Below the pieces are notes generated by a model. It was not told where the DNA came from. It was given only the letters and a program-made list of their open reading frames with translations, and did not search any database. Below, piece after piece: positions 1 through 10,289 of a DNA stretch of 64,000 nt. Positions within the stretch are counted from its first letter, which is position 1. Every line of letters starts with the position of its first letter. The stretch is from Acidianus brierleyi (GTDB lineage Archaea; Thermoproteota; Thermoprotei_A; Sulfolobales; Sulfolobaceae). Made by a program: the position numbers and the translations under genes. Location of the stretch: assembly GCF_003201835.2 (NCBI RefSeq), contig NZ_CP029289.2:2240501-2304500 (forward strand). Direction: 5' to 3'.

Positions 1-417
1 ATGGAAGATCTTCATCCTGATTTTTATTTATTCCAATTACCACCAAATTTCAAATACTCTGATGAGAACTTGAAGAGAGTAAAGGAGTTTTCTTCGATTC
101 TTAAGGATAGAATGGCAGTAGAATTTAGAGAAAACGAATGGTATGATAAATTACCTAAGTTAGACTGCACTATAGTTTCTATTGATTCTCCTATAGGAAC
201 GTATATTGTCAATACTTCTGGTAAAATATACCTTAGAATGCATGGTAGAGAAGATTGGTATAATTATGAATATAGGGAGAACGAATTGCTCGAAATAGCT
301 GAGAGAATTAAGGATAAAAATCCTAACGATGTTTACGTTTTCTTTAACAATGATCATTACATGTTAGATAATGCCAGAAAGATGAGAGAGATTTTAGATA
401 AAATGTTTAAAGTGTAG
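1..417 (+). CDS. DUF72 (YecE-like) protein, C-terminal part
   Basis: This is the C-terminal end of a DUF72 family protein. The visible 138 residues contain the typical late block with LRMHGR followed by WYNYEY, and the closing VYVFFNNDH motif near residue 112. Family members are about 240-260 residues, so the beginning most likely lies before base 1 and the ATG at base 1 is an internal methionine. The family adopts a TIM-barrel-like fold and has no firmly known biochemical role. No terminator is obvious; the next gene starts 185 bp downstream with its own TATA-like box. Confidence 0.75.
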   Translation: MEDLHPDFYLFQLPPNFKYSDENLKRVKEFSSILKDRMAVEFRENEWYDKLPKLDCTIVSIDSPIGTYIVNTSGKIYLRMHGREDWYNYEYRENELLEIAERIKDKNPNDVYVFFNNDHYMLDNARKMREILDKMFKV

Positions 418-570
418 AATTGAAATTTAATATTATAATATATAATTAATATCTAAAATGTAATTAAATTTCTTATTAAACTCAATTATTACTTATATAA
501 ACTAATTTCTTGTCTTTATATCAATTTGAAGATTATAATGGAGAACTTTTCTTTAGATGATTAATGACAA

Positions 571-583
571 AGTTTTTTAAATA
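571..583 (+). promoter_or_regulatory. TATA-like box for the secreted glycoprotein gene
   Basis: A T-rich then AAATAAC stretch lies about 20-32 bp before the ATG at 603, the spacing expected for archaeal transcription beginning at or just before the start codon. Confidence 0.4.
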
Positions 584-602
584 ACATTGGTAAACTACTA
601 GT

Positions 603-1448
603 ATGAAAAGATACGCGTTATTATTAATAATTCCAATGTTGTTTGCTCCCCTTTTATTTGCTACTCCGTCTTCAAATTATCAATACGTACAGTATCAGAT
701 AAATTATTCTTCAATGACTCAATCTACTCACTATAATTCTACCACGTCTCTTCATTTATATTTAACATTAAATTCTACAAAAATTTCAAATAATCAATAC
801 GAGAACATGATAAAGATTATTGGAAATATAACTGCTACAAATTTCAACCATCATATGAGAATGAAATTTGTCACTAGTAAGATATTTAATCAGCATAATT
901 TTACTAAACAGATAAACATTACTTATAAATTCAAGAGCAATTTCAGCATCGTGGCAAAATTTGAAAAGATGAATTTCACTAGTATACTAAACTTTACTAA
1001 AGACGTATTGTATAATTTCACTTCAAACATGCTGAACGTAACATATAATTTTACTTATAAACCGATAGGATTAACTGTAATAAACTTTAATGGAGTAAAA
1101 TATATTGGAAAAGAATTCGCATACAACTTAAATGCTACTGCAAGCAGTAATATTTCTGGAATTTTCAATTTAGGAATGAAATATAGTTACGAGAACCACA
1201 TGGAGGGGAATGTAAAAACATTTATACAAGGTTTAATATATTCAGTAAATATGCATGGTACCTCAAAAATTATTACAACTTATAGTTTAGGTATGTTTAA
1301 TGGTAATCAAACGACAATAAAAACAGAGAGCTTACAAATTATGCTAATGTCAACTAATATACCATTAGGAGATCCCATGAGTCCAATGTCTTTCATTCCT
1401 GTAGTCTTTAGTAGTTCAGGTACGTATTCAATTTTAAGATATATCTAA
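603..1448 (+). CDS. Secreted, heavily N-glycosylatable protein of unknown function
   Basis: A 281-residue protein with an N-terminal signal peptide: MKRYA followed by a hydrophobic run to about residue 20, then ATPSS as a plausible cleavage region. The mature part is rich in Asn, Thr, Ser, Tyr and Phe and has 15 N-x-S/T sequons, most of them NFT, NIT or NST. This is typical of proteins outside the cytoplasmic membrane in Sulfolobales. No C-terminal membrane anchor is evident. I recognise no domain or enzyme motif. It stands alone with its own promoter. Confidence 0.6.
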   Translation: MKRYALLLIIPMLFAPLLFATPSSNYQYVQYQINYSSMTQSTHYNSTTSLHLYLTLNSTKISNNQYENMIKIIGNITATNFNHHMRMKFVTSKIFNQHNFTKQINITYKFKSNFSIVAKFEKMNFTSILNFTKDVLYNFTSNMLNVTYNFTYKPIGLTVINFNGVKYIGKEFAYNLNATASSNISGIFNLGMKYSYENHMEGNVKTFIQGLIYSVNMHGTSKIITTYSLGMFNGNQTTIKTESLQIMLMSTNIPLGDPMSPMSFIPVVFSSSGTYSILRYI

Positions 1449-1607
1449 TTTTTAATTTCTTTTAAACCATATTATAAATAATTTGAAGTAAAAAATTAAT
1501 TTTTTATTATATTACGCTATTTTCCAGATAAATTTTCAATAAAGCTATTTTTGGTTATTAGCTAAAGATAGATCTTTTACATAATCATCAATGGATTATT
1601 CTCAGAC

Positions 1608-1618
1608 GATATAAATTT
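1608..1618 (+). promoter_or_regulatory. TATA box of the D-2-hydroxyacid dehydrogenase gene
   Basis: GATATAAATTT, centred about 31 bp upstream of the ATG at 1644, predicts a transcript with almost no leader. Confidence 0.5.
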
Positions 1619-1643
1619 AAACCTTATTTCCATTTTATTTTTA

Positions 1644-2537
1644 ATGATAATTTCTTCGGAAAAATTACCCGAAAAAGCTAAACAAATAATTCAAGTTAAA
1701 GATGAAAACGTTACTGAAGAAGATCTAAAAGAAGCTATAGCTCTTCTAACATGGCCCAGAAAAATATCTGAATACATAGATAAAATGCCAAAACTACAGG
1801 TCATACAAACTTTTTCTGCTGGAGTAGATGATGTACCGTTTTCGAAAATTCCACCTAACGTAAAAATATTTTCTAATGCTGGCGCTTATGCATTGCCAGT
1901 AGCAGAACACGCTTTCGGTTTGATACTATCTTTAGCAAAAGGGATTAATAAAAGAAAAAGGATAGAAAGTTATCAACTTAACGGTAAAATTATTCTAATA
2001 TTAGGCGGTGGAGGTATCGGATCGGAGATTGCAAAAATAGCTAGGAATGGTTTTAATATGAAGATAATAGGAATATCAAGATCTTTTAGAAATCCTGAAT
2101 TATTCGACGAGAGATATGCTCTAGATAAACTTGATGAGTTAATAGGAAAAGCCGACGTAATAGTTGATACTCTACCTTTGAATAAGGAAACTCTTGGTAT
2201 TCTTAATTATCAACGATTATCAAAGATAAAGGATAAAGCAATTTTAGTTAATGTAGGCAGAGGAGAAACTATAGTCGAAAAGGATATAATTAAAATACTT
2301 AAAGAAAGGCCATCATTAAGATTCGGTACTGATGTTTTCTGGAGAGTTAATGGCGTTGAAAATTTTAATTCCGAGCTATGGAATATAGAAAATTTTGCAG
2401 GAACTCTTCATATAGCAGGAGGATATGCTAGCACTGAAGTTCTAGAGAGCGCTATGATAAAAGCATGTGAGAATTTATCAAAATTTCTCAAAGAAGGAAA
2501 AGCAGAAAACGAAGTTAAGATCTCGGATTATATGTAA
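1644..2537 (+). CDS. D-isomer-specific 2-hydroxyacid dehydrogenase
   Basis: NAD(P)-dependent reductase or dehydrogenase acting on 2-oxo/2-hydroxy acids, cytoplasmic. The 297-residue protein has the Rossmann motif GGGGIGSEIAK near residues 120-130, a NAG.YALPVAEHA block before it (family N-A-x-x-x-x-x-x-A-E), an LVNVGRGE segment after it, and a late LHIAGGYAS stretch that supplies the active-site His region. It is shorter than typical 310-330 residue members. Candidate substrates are glyoxylate, hydroxypyruvate or other short 2-oxo acids; sequence alone does not decide. It converges with the regulator gene at 2538 with no gap. Confidence 0.85.
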   Translation: MIISSEKLPEKAKQIIQVKDENVTEEDLKEAIALLTWPRKISEYIDKMPKLQVIQTFSAGVDDVPFSKIPPNVKIFSNAGAYALPVAEHAFGLILSLAKGINKRKRIESYQLNGKIILILGGGGIGSEIAKIARNGFNMKIIGISRSFRNPELFDERYALDKLDELIGKADVIVDTLPLNKETLGILNYQRLSKIKDKAILVNVGRGETIVEKDIIKILKERPSLRFGTDVFWRVNGVENFNSELWNIENFAGTLHIAGGYASTEVLESAMIKACENLSKFLKEGKAENEVKISDYM

Positions 2538-3125
2538 TTATTTTTGTTCTATTTTTTCTCCATTTTTTATGGAGAGTATTATTGCTTGTTTTATTCCATC
2601 CTCTTTGCTCATTATTTTTACTTCTTCAGGAGTTTTATAAATACAGAGATTTTCTCCGAAAATTAAAGATTTTTTACCAGCAAAGAGTTTTGGCCTAGAA
2701 ATATTTTCATCATAGATTTCTATATCATTAACTTCTATTTTTCCCTTTTCCCTAATAAATGGAATTTTTAGAGTATTAAAAACATTCTCTAGAATATCAA
2801 TAGGAGAATCTGTCTTAAATTCTATACTTACTTTTTGTTTATCTTCTAACTCTATAACGTCACTTATTTTTTCCTTGATCTTCTCTATTTTTTCCTTATG
2901 TTCCTTGTATTCATTTAAAGCTTCTAGAAATTCCTTACCCTTAGGGGTTAGAAAATAAACTCCTTTATCATTATATATTAATCTATAATCCTCTAGTAGT
3001 TTCATGTATTTTTTTAAAAGGTCGTAGCTAAGATTAGCTTTATACATTATATTAGTTTTTTTCGTTCCATTTACGCAGCAAGAAAGTATATCCCTTATAA
3101 CGTCTGCAGTTGTTCTCTTTGCCAC
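2538..3125 (-). CDS. Winged-helix transcriptional regulator (COG3432-like)
   Basis: A 195-residue protein whose first about 75 residues look like an archaeal winged helix: a DVIRDILSCC helix, TKKTNIMYKANLSYDLLKKYMKLL as the recognition region, and a wing ending in YFLTPKGKEFLEAL. A charged, probably coiled helix of Glu/Lys (residues 75-95) and a C-terminal alpha/beta domain follow. It is likely a DNA-binding regulator; the effector is unknown. It lies downstream of the YeeE transporter operon on the same strand but has its own roughly 80-bp upstream gap, so co-transcription is unsure. Confidence 0.65.
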   Translation of the reverse strand: MAKRTTADVIRDILSCCVNGTKKTNIMYKANLSYDLLKKYMKLLEDYRLIYNDKGVYFLTPKGKEFLEALNEYKEHKEKIEKIKEKISDVIELEDKQKVSIEFKTDSPIDILENVFNTLKIPFIREKGKIEVNDIEIYDENISRPKLFAGKKSLIFGENLCIYKTPEEVKIMSKEDGIKQAIILSIKNGEKIEQK

Positions 3126-3203
3126 AATTATACACTATGTATAAAGAATAAAAATATTGCATAAAAAACCTAGAAAGATATATAGACAAAAATAGAAAAT
3201 ATT

Positions 3204-3488
3204 TTATTTCTCGTTCTTTTCTGACACTTCTTCTTTCTTTTCTTCCTCTTCTTTGGGCTTGCCTAGAACTGAATACGGAAATTGACTATAGATAACAGTA
3301 GCTATGACTAACAATAACACTGTTATTACACCAACAGATGCTACTTGAGATCCGGTTAAAGGCGTAGTAGCAGTATCTCCAGTAACTGCTGCGGCTATTA
3401 TTATCTCTAAGATGAAGCCTATGATAAATATCGCTTTAAATATTTTATCCATTTTATCGAGAGTTTTATCATCTAATTTCTGTGCCAT
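3204..3488 (-). CDS. Small two-helix membrane protein, partner of YeeE-like transporter
   Basis: A 94-residue protein with two hydrophobic segments (about residues 17-35 and 47-67) and a very charged Glu/Lys tail that is probably cytoplasmic. It starts only 6 bp after the stop codon of the YeeE/YedE gene. A strong Shine-Dalgarno-like GGAAGTGAT lies just before its ATG, so it is surely translated from the same message. I do not recognise the family. Context suggests an accessory subunit of the sulfur-compound transporter. Confidence 0.65.
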   Translation of the reverse strand: MAQKLDDKTLDKMDKIFKAIFIIGFILEIIIAAAVTGDTATTPLTGSQVASVGVITVLLLVIATVIYSQFPYSVLGKPKEEEEKKEEVSEKNEK

Positions 3489-3494
3489 TTCTCA

Positions 3495-4721
<1,227 letters not shown>

Positions 4722-4736
4722 TTGTGTCACCAACAA

Positions 4737-5093
4737 TATAATTAGTCTCTTTAAATCAATATATAGTTGTTTTAATATAAACCTCGATATTTTACATTAA
4801 CCGAGTTAATCTGAGAAAAATTTAAACTTTTCAAACGAATATGATGATTTATAGAGTTTTCATATCTAACACTGTATGGACAATAATTAACTATATAGAC
4901 CATTGGTAAAAGTTAAAGGTATATAATGAAAAACTGTGAAATAAGGTTAAAAATATGTATGAACCAAATTTAGTGAAAGAGAACTATACCCTATTTATTT
5001 TTAATAAAAAGAATTTGAGAAAATATTTTTAAAATTTAATAATGATTTAACAAGATTAGTTTGCTTTATTAACCGTCTCTAAAATCTTTCCTT
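4737..5093. other. Intergenic region between divergent genes
   Basis: About 350 bp of AT-rich DNA between the divergent transporter and esterase genes. It must hold both promoters; TATA-like runs occur near 4758-4790 (minus strand) and 5025-5045 (plus strand). No open frame or RNA structure was recognised. Confidence 0.4.
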
Positions 5094-6035
5094 ATGAGAA
5101 AGGAAATTATAAAGATAGAAAGCGATGCTCTTAAGGACAATTATTTAGGAGATCCTTATGAAAGGGAAGTTTTAGTATATGCTCCAGAAGGTACTGATAA
5201 CCTACCATTATTTATAGAACTAGCTGGAATAAATTGGTCTGGGAACACTCATAATAGATTCGATCAAATAATGACAAATCTTTTAGGGAAAAAGAAAATA
5301 AATGCCGTTGTTGTTAATCCTAATTTTAGGACTAAGTATCATTTAAATCAATATATAAACTCTCCAGCAGTGGGGAATTATGAGGATTTTATAATCAAAG
5401 AGCTAATACCACAGCTTAAGGAGAAATATAATCTGGATAAAGTAGCTCTTTTTGGAAAATCGTCCGGAGGATTTGGAGCTTACACTCTTTCAGTAAGGCA
5501 CCCTGACGTTATAAATGGTTTTGCTGACCATTTTGGAGATAGTTGTTTTCTTTATTTATATAATGATGACTTTATTTATACTATTAAGGCTTTGGAGAAT
5601 AAAGGAATAAAAGATCTTTTAGACAGTTTAATGAAAAAAGAAGAGCTTGACGATAATGATATGAAGATTTTCAATGTATTCGGAAGCTCAGCTTTCTATT
5701 CCTACAATTTAAATAAGGACTACGGCTTTGATCTCCCATTTGATGATACTGGAGAAATAATTGATGATATATGGAAGAAATGGGTTAGAAATGACCCAGC
5801 TAAAAACGTTGAGAATTATAAAGACCAATTGAAAAAGTTAGACGCAATTTACTTAGATGTAGGTAAAAAGGACGAATATAATCTATTTATAGGAATGAGG
5901 ACATTGCATAAGAAGTTGAATAAAATGGAAATTAACCATTTCTATGAAGAATTTAATGGTGGACATTTTGGAAATTCGAATAGATATTGTAAGTCTCTTC
6001 CATATCTTTATGAGAAATTAAAAACAGAGAATTAA
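5094..6035 (+). CDS. Alpha/beta hydrolase, putative esterase (EsteraseD-like)
   Basis: A 313-residue serine hydrolase. The nucleophile elbow is FGKSSGGFGAY near residues 122-132 (Ser of G-x-S-x-G), and a late FNGGHFGNS supplies the catalytic His; the Asp of the triad is probably in DVGKKDEYN near residue 262. The layout matches putative esterase families (esterase D/Fes type), with an early beta strand LPLFIELAG forming the oxyanion side. Substrate unknown. There is no signal peptide, so it acts in the cytoplasm. The gene is monocistronic and converges on a small membrane ORF. Confidence 0.75.
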   Translation: MRKEIIKIESDALKDNYLGDPYEREVLVYAPEGTDNLPLFIELAGINWSGNTHNRFDQIMTNLLGKKKINAVVVNPNFRTKYHLNQYINSPAVGNYEDFIIKELIPQLKEKYNLDKVALFGKSSGGFGAYTLSVRHPDVINGFADHFGDSCFLYLYNDDFIYTIKALENKGIKDLLDSLMKKEELDDNDMKIFNVFGSSAFYSYNLNKDYGFDLPFDDTGEIIDDIWKKWVRNDPAKNVENYKDQLKKLDAIYLDVGKKDEYNLFIGMRTLHKKLNKMEINHFYEEFNGGHFGNSNRYCKSLPYLYEKLKTEN

Positions 6036-6257
6036 AAGAGAACTCTCTAAAGAGAAGGCTAAATTAATAGTAGAACATCCGAAAAACAGGGGAAGTATCA
6101 GAATAGACGAACTTAAAAATATTTTATATTTTTTCTCTACAACTGAAATTAATATCATTGATAAAGTTAAAATAACTAAATATATATTTATTCTGAATCC
6201 TAAAATTAAAGCTTCAACTATTAACAATGTTGAGGTTATTAGAATAAAATATTTCAT
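6018..6257 (-). CDS. Small hydrophobic membrane protein, unknown
   Basis: A 79-residue ORF made almost entirely of hydrophobic segments (about three membrane helices separated by FRINIY and VEKKYKIF). It overlaps the 3' end of the esterase gene by 18 bp tail to tail. A TATA-like TTTTATAGAAAATATATTTT lies 25-45 bp upstream of its ATG on the minus strand. It could still be a chance ORF in AT-rich DNA; no family recognised. Confidence 0.4.
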   Translation of the reverse strand: MKYFILITSTLLIVEALILGFRINIYLVILTLSMILISVVEKKYKIFLSSSILILPLFFGCSTINLAFSLESSLLILCF

Positions 6258-6349
6258 ATTTAACCTTCCAAACGAATTTTAAAATATATTTTCTATAAAA
6301 ATTCAGTTAACAATGGAGTTATATATAGATTACCAAGAATATATATTGC

Positions 6350-6703
6350 GTGGACGAAACAATAAGGCTTTATAATAATGATGACACATTAAAATTTGTA
6401 AAATTTTTTATAAAAATTGCTGAGGAACAACGAAATAATGTAATATGGGTAGGGAAAAATAATGAGATTATAGTACTAGCAAGAAAAAAGGTAAATATTG
6501 AAGGAGCAAAAGTTATTTCTTTAGAAGAAGAAATCAAGAACTCCTTTCTTTCTATAAGTGGAGTCAAAAAGGTAGCGATAAATGATAAGATAATTCTGAA
6601 CATAGAACCTAATCCTGAAATTTATGAGAAAATCTACGTTGTTAAATATTATTTAGAGAAAGAATACGGGACAAAGTTAGAATTAGAGATAATAGAATGT
6701 TAA
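6350..6703 (+). CDS. Conserved-looking hypothetical protein
   Basis: A 117-residue protein read from a GTG start. It has an alternating beta/alpha pattern (RNNVIWVGKNNEIIVLARKK, then ISGVKKVAINDKIILNIEP) and a charged C-terminal helix. No motif that I recognise. Good coding character and a convergent 4-bp overlap with the next gene support it as real. Soluble and cytoplasmic by composition. Confidence 0.55.
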   Translation: MDETIRLYNNDDTLKFVKFFIKIAEEQRNNVIWVGKNNEIIVLARKKVNIEGAKVISLEEEIKNSFLSISGVKKVAINDKIILNIEPNPEIYEKIYVVKYYLEKEYGTKLELEIIEC

Positions 6704-7164
6704 TTTATTGAGAATCTTATAATATCATGACCTTCAATAAGAGTTCCTTTTCTAATTTTAGCATGGAGTAACTTTCCCACGTATTTAACTTTGCCATTAA
6801 GTTTAACGTAAATTATCTTGCCTGGAAATCTCCAAAATATTTCGTAAGGATATTCTGAAGTTTCACTTTCGTATATATCTTCGTACTCATTAATTCCAGA
6901 AATGAGCTGACCATTAAATCTTATAAAAATATGTATAAAGGAAATATTTTTTGTCATTAATCTAGCATTTATCCAAATTACTTTAGGTTTTACCTTTTTA
7001 TGATTTATAAAAACTTCTTCATTATCTAAAAATTTTTGCATATTAGCTTTAATATCTCTAATTTTTTTCGGTCTAGAATATTCTTTATAGTAGAAAATGA
7101 CATTTTGAAAAACCTCTCCAGAGTTTGACATTTCAAATATTCCTTTAGCGTATATTGGTTTCAT
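6700..7164 (-). CDS. Hypothetical protein, beta-rich
   Basis: A 154-residue soluble protein with many predicted beta strands (IYAKGIFEMS, KVIWINARLM, KIIYVKLNGKVKYVGKLL). No signal peptide, membrane segment or known motif. It lies divergently from the amino-acid permease gene, 41 bp away, so the two promoters share that short spacer. Function unknown. Confidence 0.55.
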   Translation of the reverse strand: MKPIYAKGIFEMSNSGEVFQNVIFYYKEYSRPKKIRDIKANMQKFLDNEEVFINHKKVKPKVIWINARLMTKNISFIHIFIRFNGQLISGINEYEDIYESETSEYPYEIFWRFPGKIIYVKLNGKVKYVGKLLHAKIRKGTLIEGHDIIRFSIN

Positions 7165-7205
7165 CGTTTGACTCCCTAAGTTTTAAATAACATTTTATAA
7201 CAAAT

Positions 7206-8516
7206 ATGATAGTGGAAACTAATAAAAAGGTAGTTAGTAAAAAAAGCAAGAAGCTCTCCTTTACTGATTTATTCTTCATATCTTTCGGAGGTCAAGCTCC
7301 TTTTATTTCACTACTTACCTTTGGAACTGTAATGATTGGTCTAGTTGGCACAGCAGGAGCTTTCGCTATGATTATCGCTACTATAGTAGTTCTCTTTAAT
7401 GGGATGGTGGTCTATTTTCTATCTAGAAGGTTCAAAAGAGGAGGAGGATATTATATTTACGCCTTCTATTCTTTAACCTCTAGGCTAGGGTTAGAAACTG
7501 GATGGAATTATATACTTTACGCTTTAGCCTATGGAGGTACTTTACTTACCGGTGGGGCTTATGTACTTTATACAATAACTGGATTTAATCAGACTTATCT
7601 AGCTTTAATAGTTTCAATACTTGCTTCAGCATTAGTAATATCTGGAGTAAAAGTATCAGCAAAGTATGCAATGATAATGTCTTTAGTCGAAATGATAGCT
7701 CTAATTTCTCTTTCTATTTATTTCCTTTACGTTTCTGGATGGCATTTTTATAATCCTATAAGATTTTCTCCAAAACTAATTGCTGCAGTTCTGTTTGGTC
7801 TAGGAATTCCAACTGGTTACGGATCTATTGCTCCTCTTGCTGAAGAAAGTAACGCTCAAAAAAGTATTGGGAAAGCAGCGATAGCGGTTTTAATTTTTGG
7901 AGGTGCTTTAGCTTCATTATTTTTCTATTCTTTAGGAGCAATGAACTTTACTGGAAATTTGGTAAGTTATCTTCTAGATAGCTTCGGAATTGTAGGATTA
8001 ATAATTCTCTCGTTTATAGCGCTAAATGACGGAACATTAGGAGGAATGGCCTATATTTTAGGAAATTCAAGAACTTTTAAGGCAATGGCCGAAGACGGAA
8101 GATTTCCAAAGATTTTCACACGTAATATAAAAGGTAAGCCATTGTTTTCAGAAATATTAATTTCAATTATTTTCGTTTTAGTAGTTACTTTGGCAGTTAA
8201 TTTCTTGGGACTTTATGATACATTTCTTACGTTAGGAGCTCTAGCAGGATTTGGAAACATTTTTATTCACACTTCAGCCGATTTCTCTTTAATAAGATTA
8301 GCGTCTAAAAAATTAGGATTTAGGAAAAACATAAGGGTATTAGAGGTATCCATTGGAATAATTGCAGTATTAATATCTTTATGGGTTTTGGTAGCATCTT
8401 TACCGGAGATCAGTCCCTATATTGAGAACATATTTTTTGCATGGATAATAGGGGGATTTCTTTACGCTGAAGCCTTAGATATGATAAAAGGAAGTAATGA
8501 GGAAGATAAAGGATAA
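7206..8516 (+). CDS. APC-family amino acid permease
   Basis: A 436-residue polytopic membrane protein of the amino acid-polyamine-organocation superfamily. Helix 1 carries the substrate-binding FISFGGQAPFIS unwound motif (residues about 24-36), and helices 6-7 include FGLGIPTGYGSIAPLAEE, the second binding region. About 11-12 hydrophobic helices are visible and the tail is short and charged. It probably imports amino acids in symport with protons, fitting acid-loving heterotrophs. Substrate cannot be read from sequence. A DsrE-like gene follows 75 bp downstream with its own TATA-like region. Confidence 0.85.
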   Translation: MIVETNKKVVSKKSKKLSFTDLFFISFGGQAPFISLLTFGTVMIGLVGTAGAFAMIIATIVVLFNGMVVYFLSRRFKRGGGYYIYAFYSLTSRLGLETGWNYILYALAYGGTLLTGGAYVLYTITGFNQTYLALIVSILASALVISGVKVSAKYAMIMSLVEMIALISLSIYFLYVSGWHFYNPIRFSPKLIAAVLFGLGIPTGYGSIAPLAEESNAQKSIGKAAIAVLIFGGALASLFFYSLGAMNFTGNLVSYLLDSFGIVGLIILSFIALNDGTLGGMAYILGNSRTFKAMAEDGRFPKIFTRNIKGKPLFSEILISIIFVLVVTLAVNFLGLYDTFLTLGALAGFGNIFIHTSADFSLIRLASKKLGFRKNIRVLEVSIGIIAVLISLWVLVASLPEISPYIENIFFAWIIGGFLYAEALDMIKGSNEEDKG

Positions 8517-8591
8517 TTTTCTATAATAAATTGAAAAGTTTAAAAGAATTATGTTAGCTGAATTTAATATTTCAAAATAATATTAAGTTAT

Positions 8592-8936
8592 ATGGCAAAA
8601 AACATAGTCGTTATGATAAATTCGGGTAAAGACCAAAAACCTAAGATATTAACTGGATTAACGTTAGCATTGGTAGGCAAGCAAAAGCATCTATTTGATG
8701 ATATTCAAGTGATATTTTTTGGACCTAGCGAGCAATTAATAGCAGAAAAAGATCCAGATATAATGAATATGCTAAATCAAATGGTAGAATTAGAGAAAGT
8801 CTACGCGTGTCAACTTGTAGGAGATAACATGAAAATTACCGATCAATTAAAAGGAGTTAAAGGATTAAATGTAGTACTTGTAGGTCCACTTATTGCAGAC
8901 CTAGTATCTAAAGGATACGAAATACTTAATTTCTAA
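8592..8936 (+). CDS. DsrE-like protein
   Basis: A 114-residue protein with the DsrE/DsrF-like alpha/beta fold: IVVMINSG strand, LTGLTLALVGK helix, DDIQVIFFGPSEQLI strand plus turn, and LVGPLIADLVSKGYEILNF at the end. Family members move sulfur (DsrEFH, TusBCD) or are uncharacterised. A single Cys occurs (YACQLVGD, about residue 77), in the region where sulfurtransferase members carry the active Cys, so a persulfide carrier role is possible but unproven. It sits 1 kb or more from other sulfur genes. Confidence 0.65.
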   Translation: MAKNIVVMINSGKDQKPKILTGLTLALVGKQKHLFDDIQVIFFGPSEQLIAEKDPDIMNMLNQMVELEKVYACQLVGDNMKITDQLKGVKGLNVVLVGPLIADLVSKGYEILNF

Positions 8937-8958
8937 ATAAAAAATAAGCGTAACTTTT

Positions 8959-9087
8959 TTATTTTTCTTTCTTTCCTTTTTTAGTTATTTTTTCTGCTCC
9001 TTCCTTAACTTTTTCTCCAGCTTTTTCTGTATCCTTAGCTACAGCTTTTGTTGCATCCTCTAATTTCTTTCCTAATTTCTTTGCCAT
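8959..9087 (-). CDS. 42-residue Lys/Glu-rich mini-protein
   Basis: A short ORF of 42 residues beginning MAKKLGKKLEDATKAVAKD and ending in GKKEK. It lacks aromatic residues and is dominated by Lys, Glu, Ala, Gly and Thr with an 11-residue-like amphipathic pattern (KDTEKAGEKVKEGAEKI), reminiscent of LEA-like or small chromatin-associated helical proteins. A clear TATA box (9109-9122) lies 24-35 bp before the ATG on the minus strand, which strongly supports expression as a leaderless message. It converges with the DsrE-like gene 22 bp away. Function unknown. Confidence 0.6.
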   Translation of the reverse strand: MAKKLGKKLEDATKAVAKDTEKAGEKVKEGAEKITKKGKKEK

Positions 9088-9108
9088 AATATGATGTTCT
9101 CTAACCTA

Positions 9109-9122
9109 GTATAAATTTATAT
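9109..9122 (-). promoter_or_regulatory. TATA box of the 42-residue mini-protein gene
   Basis: GATATAAATTTATA on the minus strand, placed about 24-35 bp upstream of the ATG at 9087. Confidence 0.5.
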
Positions 9123-9158
9123 CGCAGCCAATTCAAATGCAAATCTTTAAAAACATAG

Positions 9159-10289
9159 TTAAAATTTTATCGAAGTTAGGTATTCTTCAAGATTTTTCTC
9201 TACAAATTTTAAATCATCAATTTTTACGTATTCGTTATAGGTATGCAATTGATTTAACTCTCCAGGTCCATAAGCTATTGTTTGAATTCCCTTATATCTA
9301 AAATATCTTCCATCTGTAGCATAAGTCGTAAGAAAAGTTTTTGCATTTACGATTTCCTTAAATTTATCTATATAGTTTCCTTTACTATAACTAGGTTCCG
9401 AAATGTCTAGAATCTCTAAATCTCCTTTTATCAATTCTTTTACTGAAGCTAAAGCTTTTTCTGATGATATACCTGGAGGTATTCTCATATCTATTTCAGA
9501 TTCAGCTAAATCAGGGACTACATTTACTTTTATTCCTCCCTTTATTATGCCAGGATTAAAAGAAATTCGTTTGAGTTCATTACCTAATAATGGATTTATG
9601 TTAGACAGAGTTTGAGAACCCTCTTCGACTTCCTGAGGTATGTTAATCTTTATTTCTTGGATTTTCTGTAAGGAAACTAGATCATTGACAAGCTTCATTA
9701 TAGCATTTTCTCCAAGTGAAGGCATACTTCCATGAGCAGATTTTCCTTTTTGAATTATTTTAACTTGAAGAAGACCTTTTTCTCCTATATTTATCAATCC
9801 TTGGGTAGGCTCTCCTACTATAACAAAGTCTGGCGAAAATAATTGGGCAAGGTATTTGCTACCTTTTTGACCACCTGTTTCTTCGTCTGGAACTGCTGTG
9901 AAAATTAGGTTATAGTCTATTTTATCAGCGACTTTAATGAAAGTATTAATAAGTACTGCTAATCCTCCTTTCATGTCCGTACTGCCTCTTCCGAATACTT
10001 TATTATCTACAATTTTTCCAGAAAAAGGATCATATTTCCATTTAGTTATATCACCTATGGGAACTACGTCGTAATGACCATTGAGTAGAATACTTTTGCC
10101 ATCTTTATTATTCTTTACAATTATTGTAGGCCATCCTTTCTCGAACTCTTTAATTTCTGCAGAAAATCCATTTTGACTAAAGTACTCTGATATAAATTTT
10201 ACACAGTCGTAAAAATTTTCAGATTCGCCTTTTGGATTTATAGTTTTGAATTTTACTAGCTCTGATGTTAAATCTTCTATCTTTAACAT
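9159..10289 (-). CDS. M20 family metallopeptidase (ArgE/DapE/ACY1 type)
   Basis: Zinc-dependent amidohydrolase that removes acyl groups from amino acids or cleaves small peptides. The full metal set is visible: His in LNGHYDVVP, Asp in GRGSTDMKGG, the catalytic and ligand Glu pair in PDEETGGQKG, Glu/Asp in VGEPTQ, and the late His in LHTYNEYV. A lid domain lies between (GKSAHGSMPSLGENA). I use the ATG at 10289 (376 residues, MLKIEDLTSEL) because a TATA-like TTTAAATTAA lies about 30 bp upstream; an ATG at 10328 would add an unlikely hydrophobic leader. Substrate class (N-acetylornithine, succinyl-DAP or other acyl amino acid) is open. Confidence 0.85.
   Translation of the reverse strand: MLKIEDLTSELVKFKTINPKGESENFYDCVKFISEYFSQNGFSAEIKEFEKGWPTIIVKNNKDGKSILLNGHYDVVPIGDITKWKYDPFSGKIVDNKVFGRGSTDMKGGLAVLINTFIKVADKIDYNLIFTAVPDEETGGQKGSKYLAQLFSPDFVIVGEPTQGLINIGEKGLLQVKIIQKGKSAHGSMPSLGENAIMKLVNDLVSLQKIQEIKINIPQEVEEGSQTLSNINPLLGNELKRISFNPGIIKGGIKVNVVPDLAESEIDMRIPPGISSEKALASVKELIKGDLEILDISEPSYSKGNYIDKFKEIVNAKTFLTTYATDGRYFRYKGIQTIAYGPGELNQLHTYNEYVKIDDLKFVEKNLEEYLTSIKF

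Noticed and set aside
4830..4900. ATGATGA box-C-like motif suggesting a C/D box small RNA
   Set aside because: No CTGA box D or internal C'/D' pair at the right distance.
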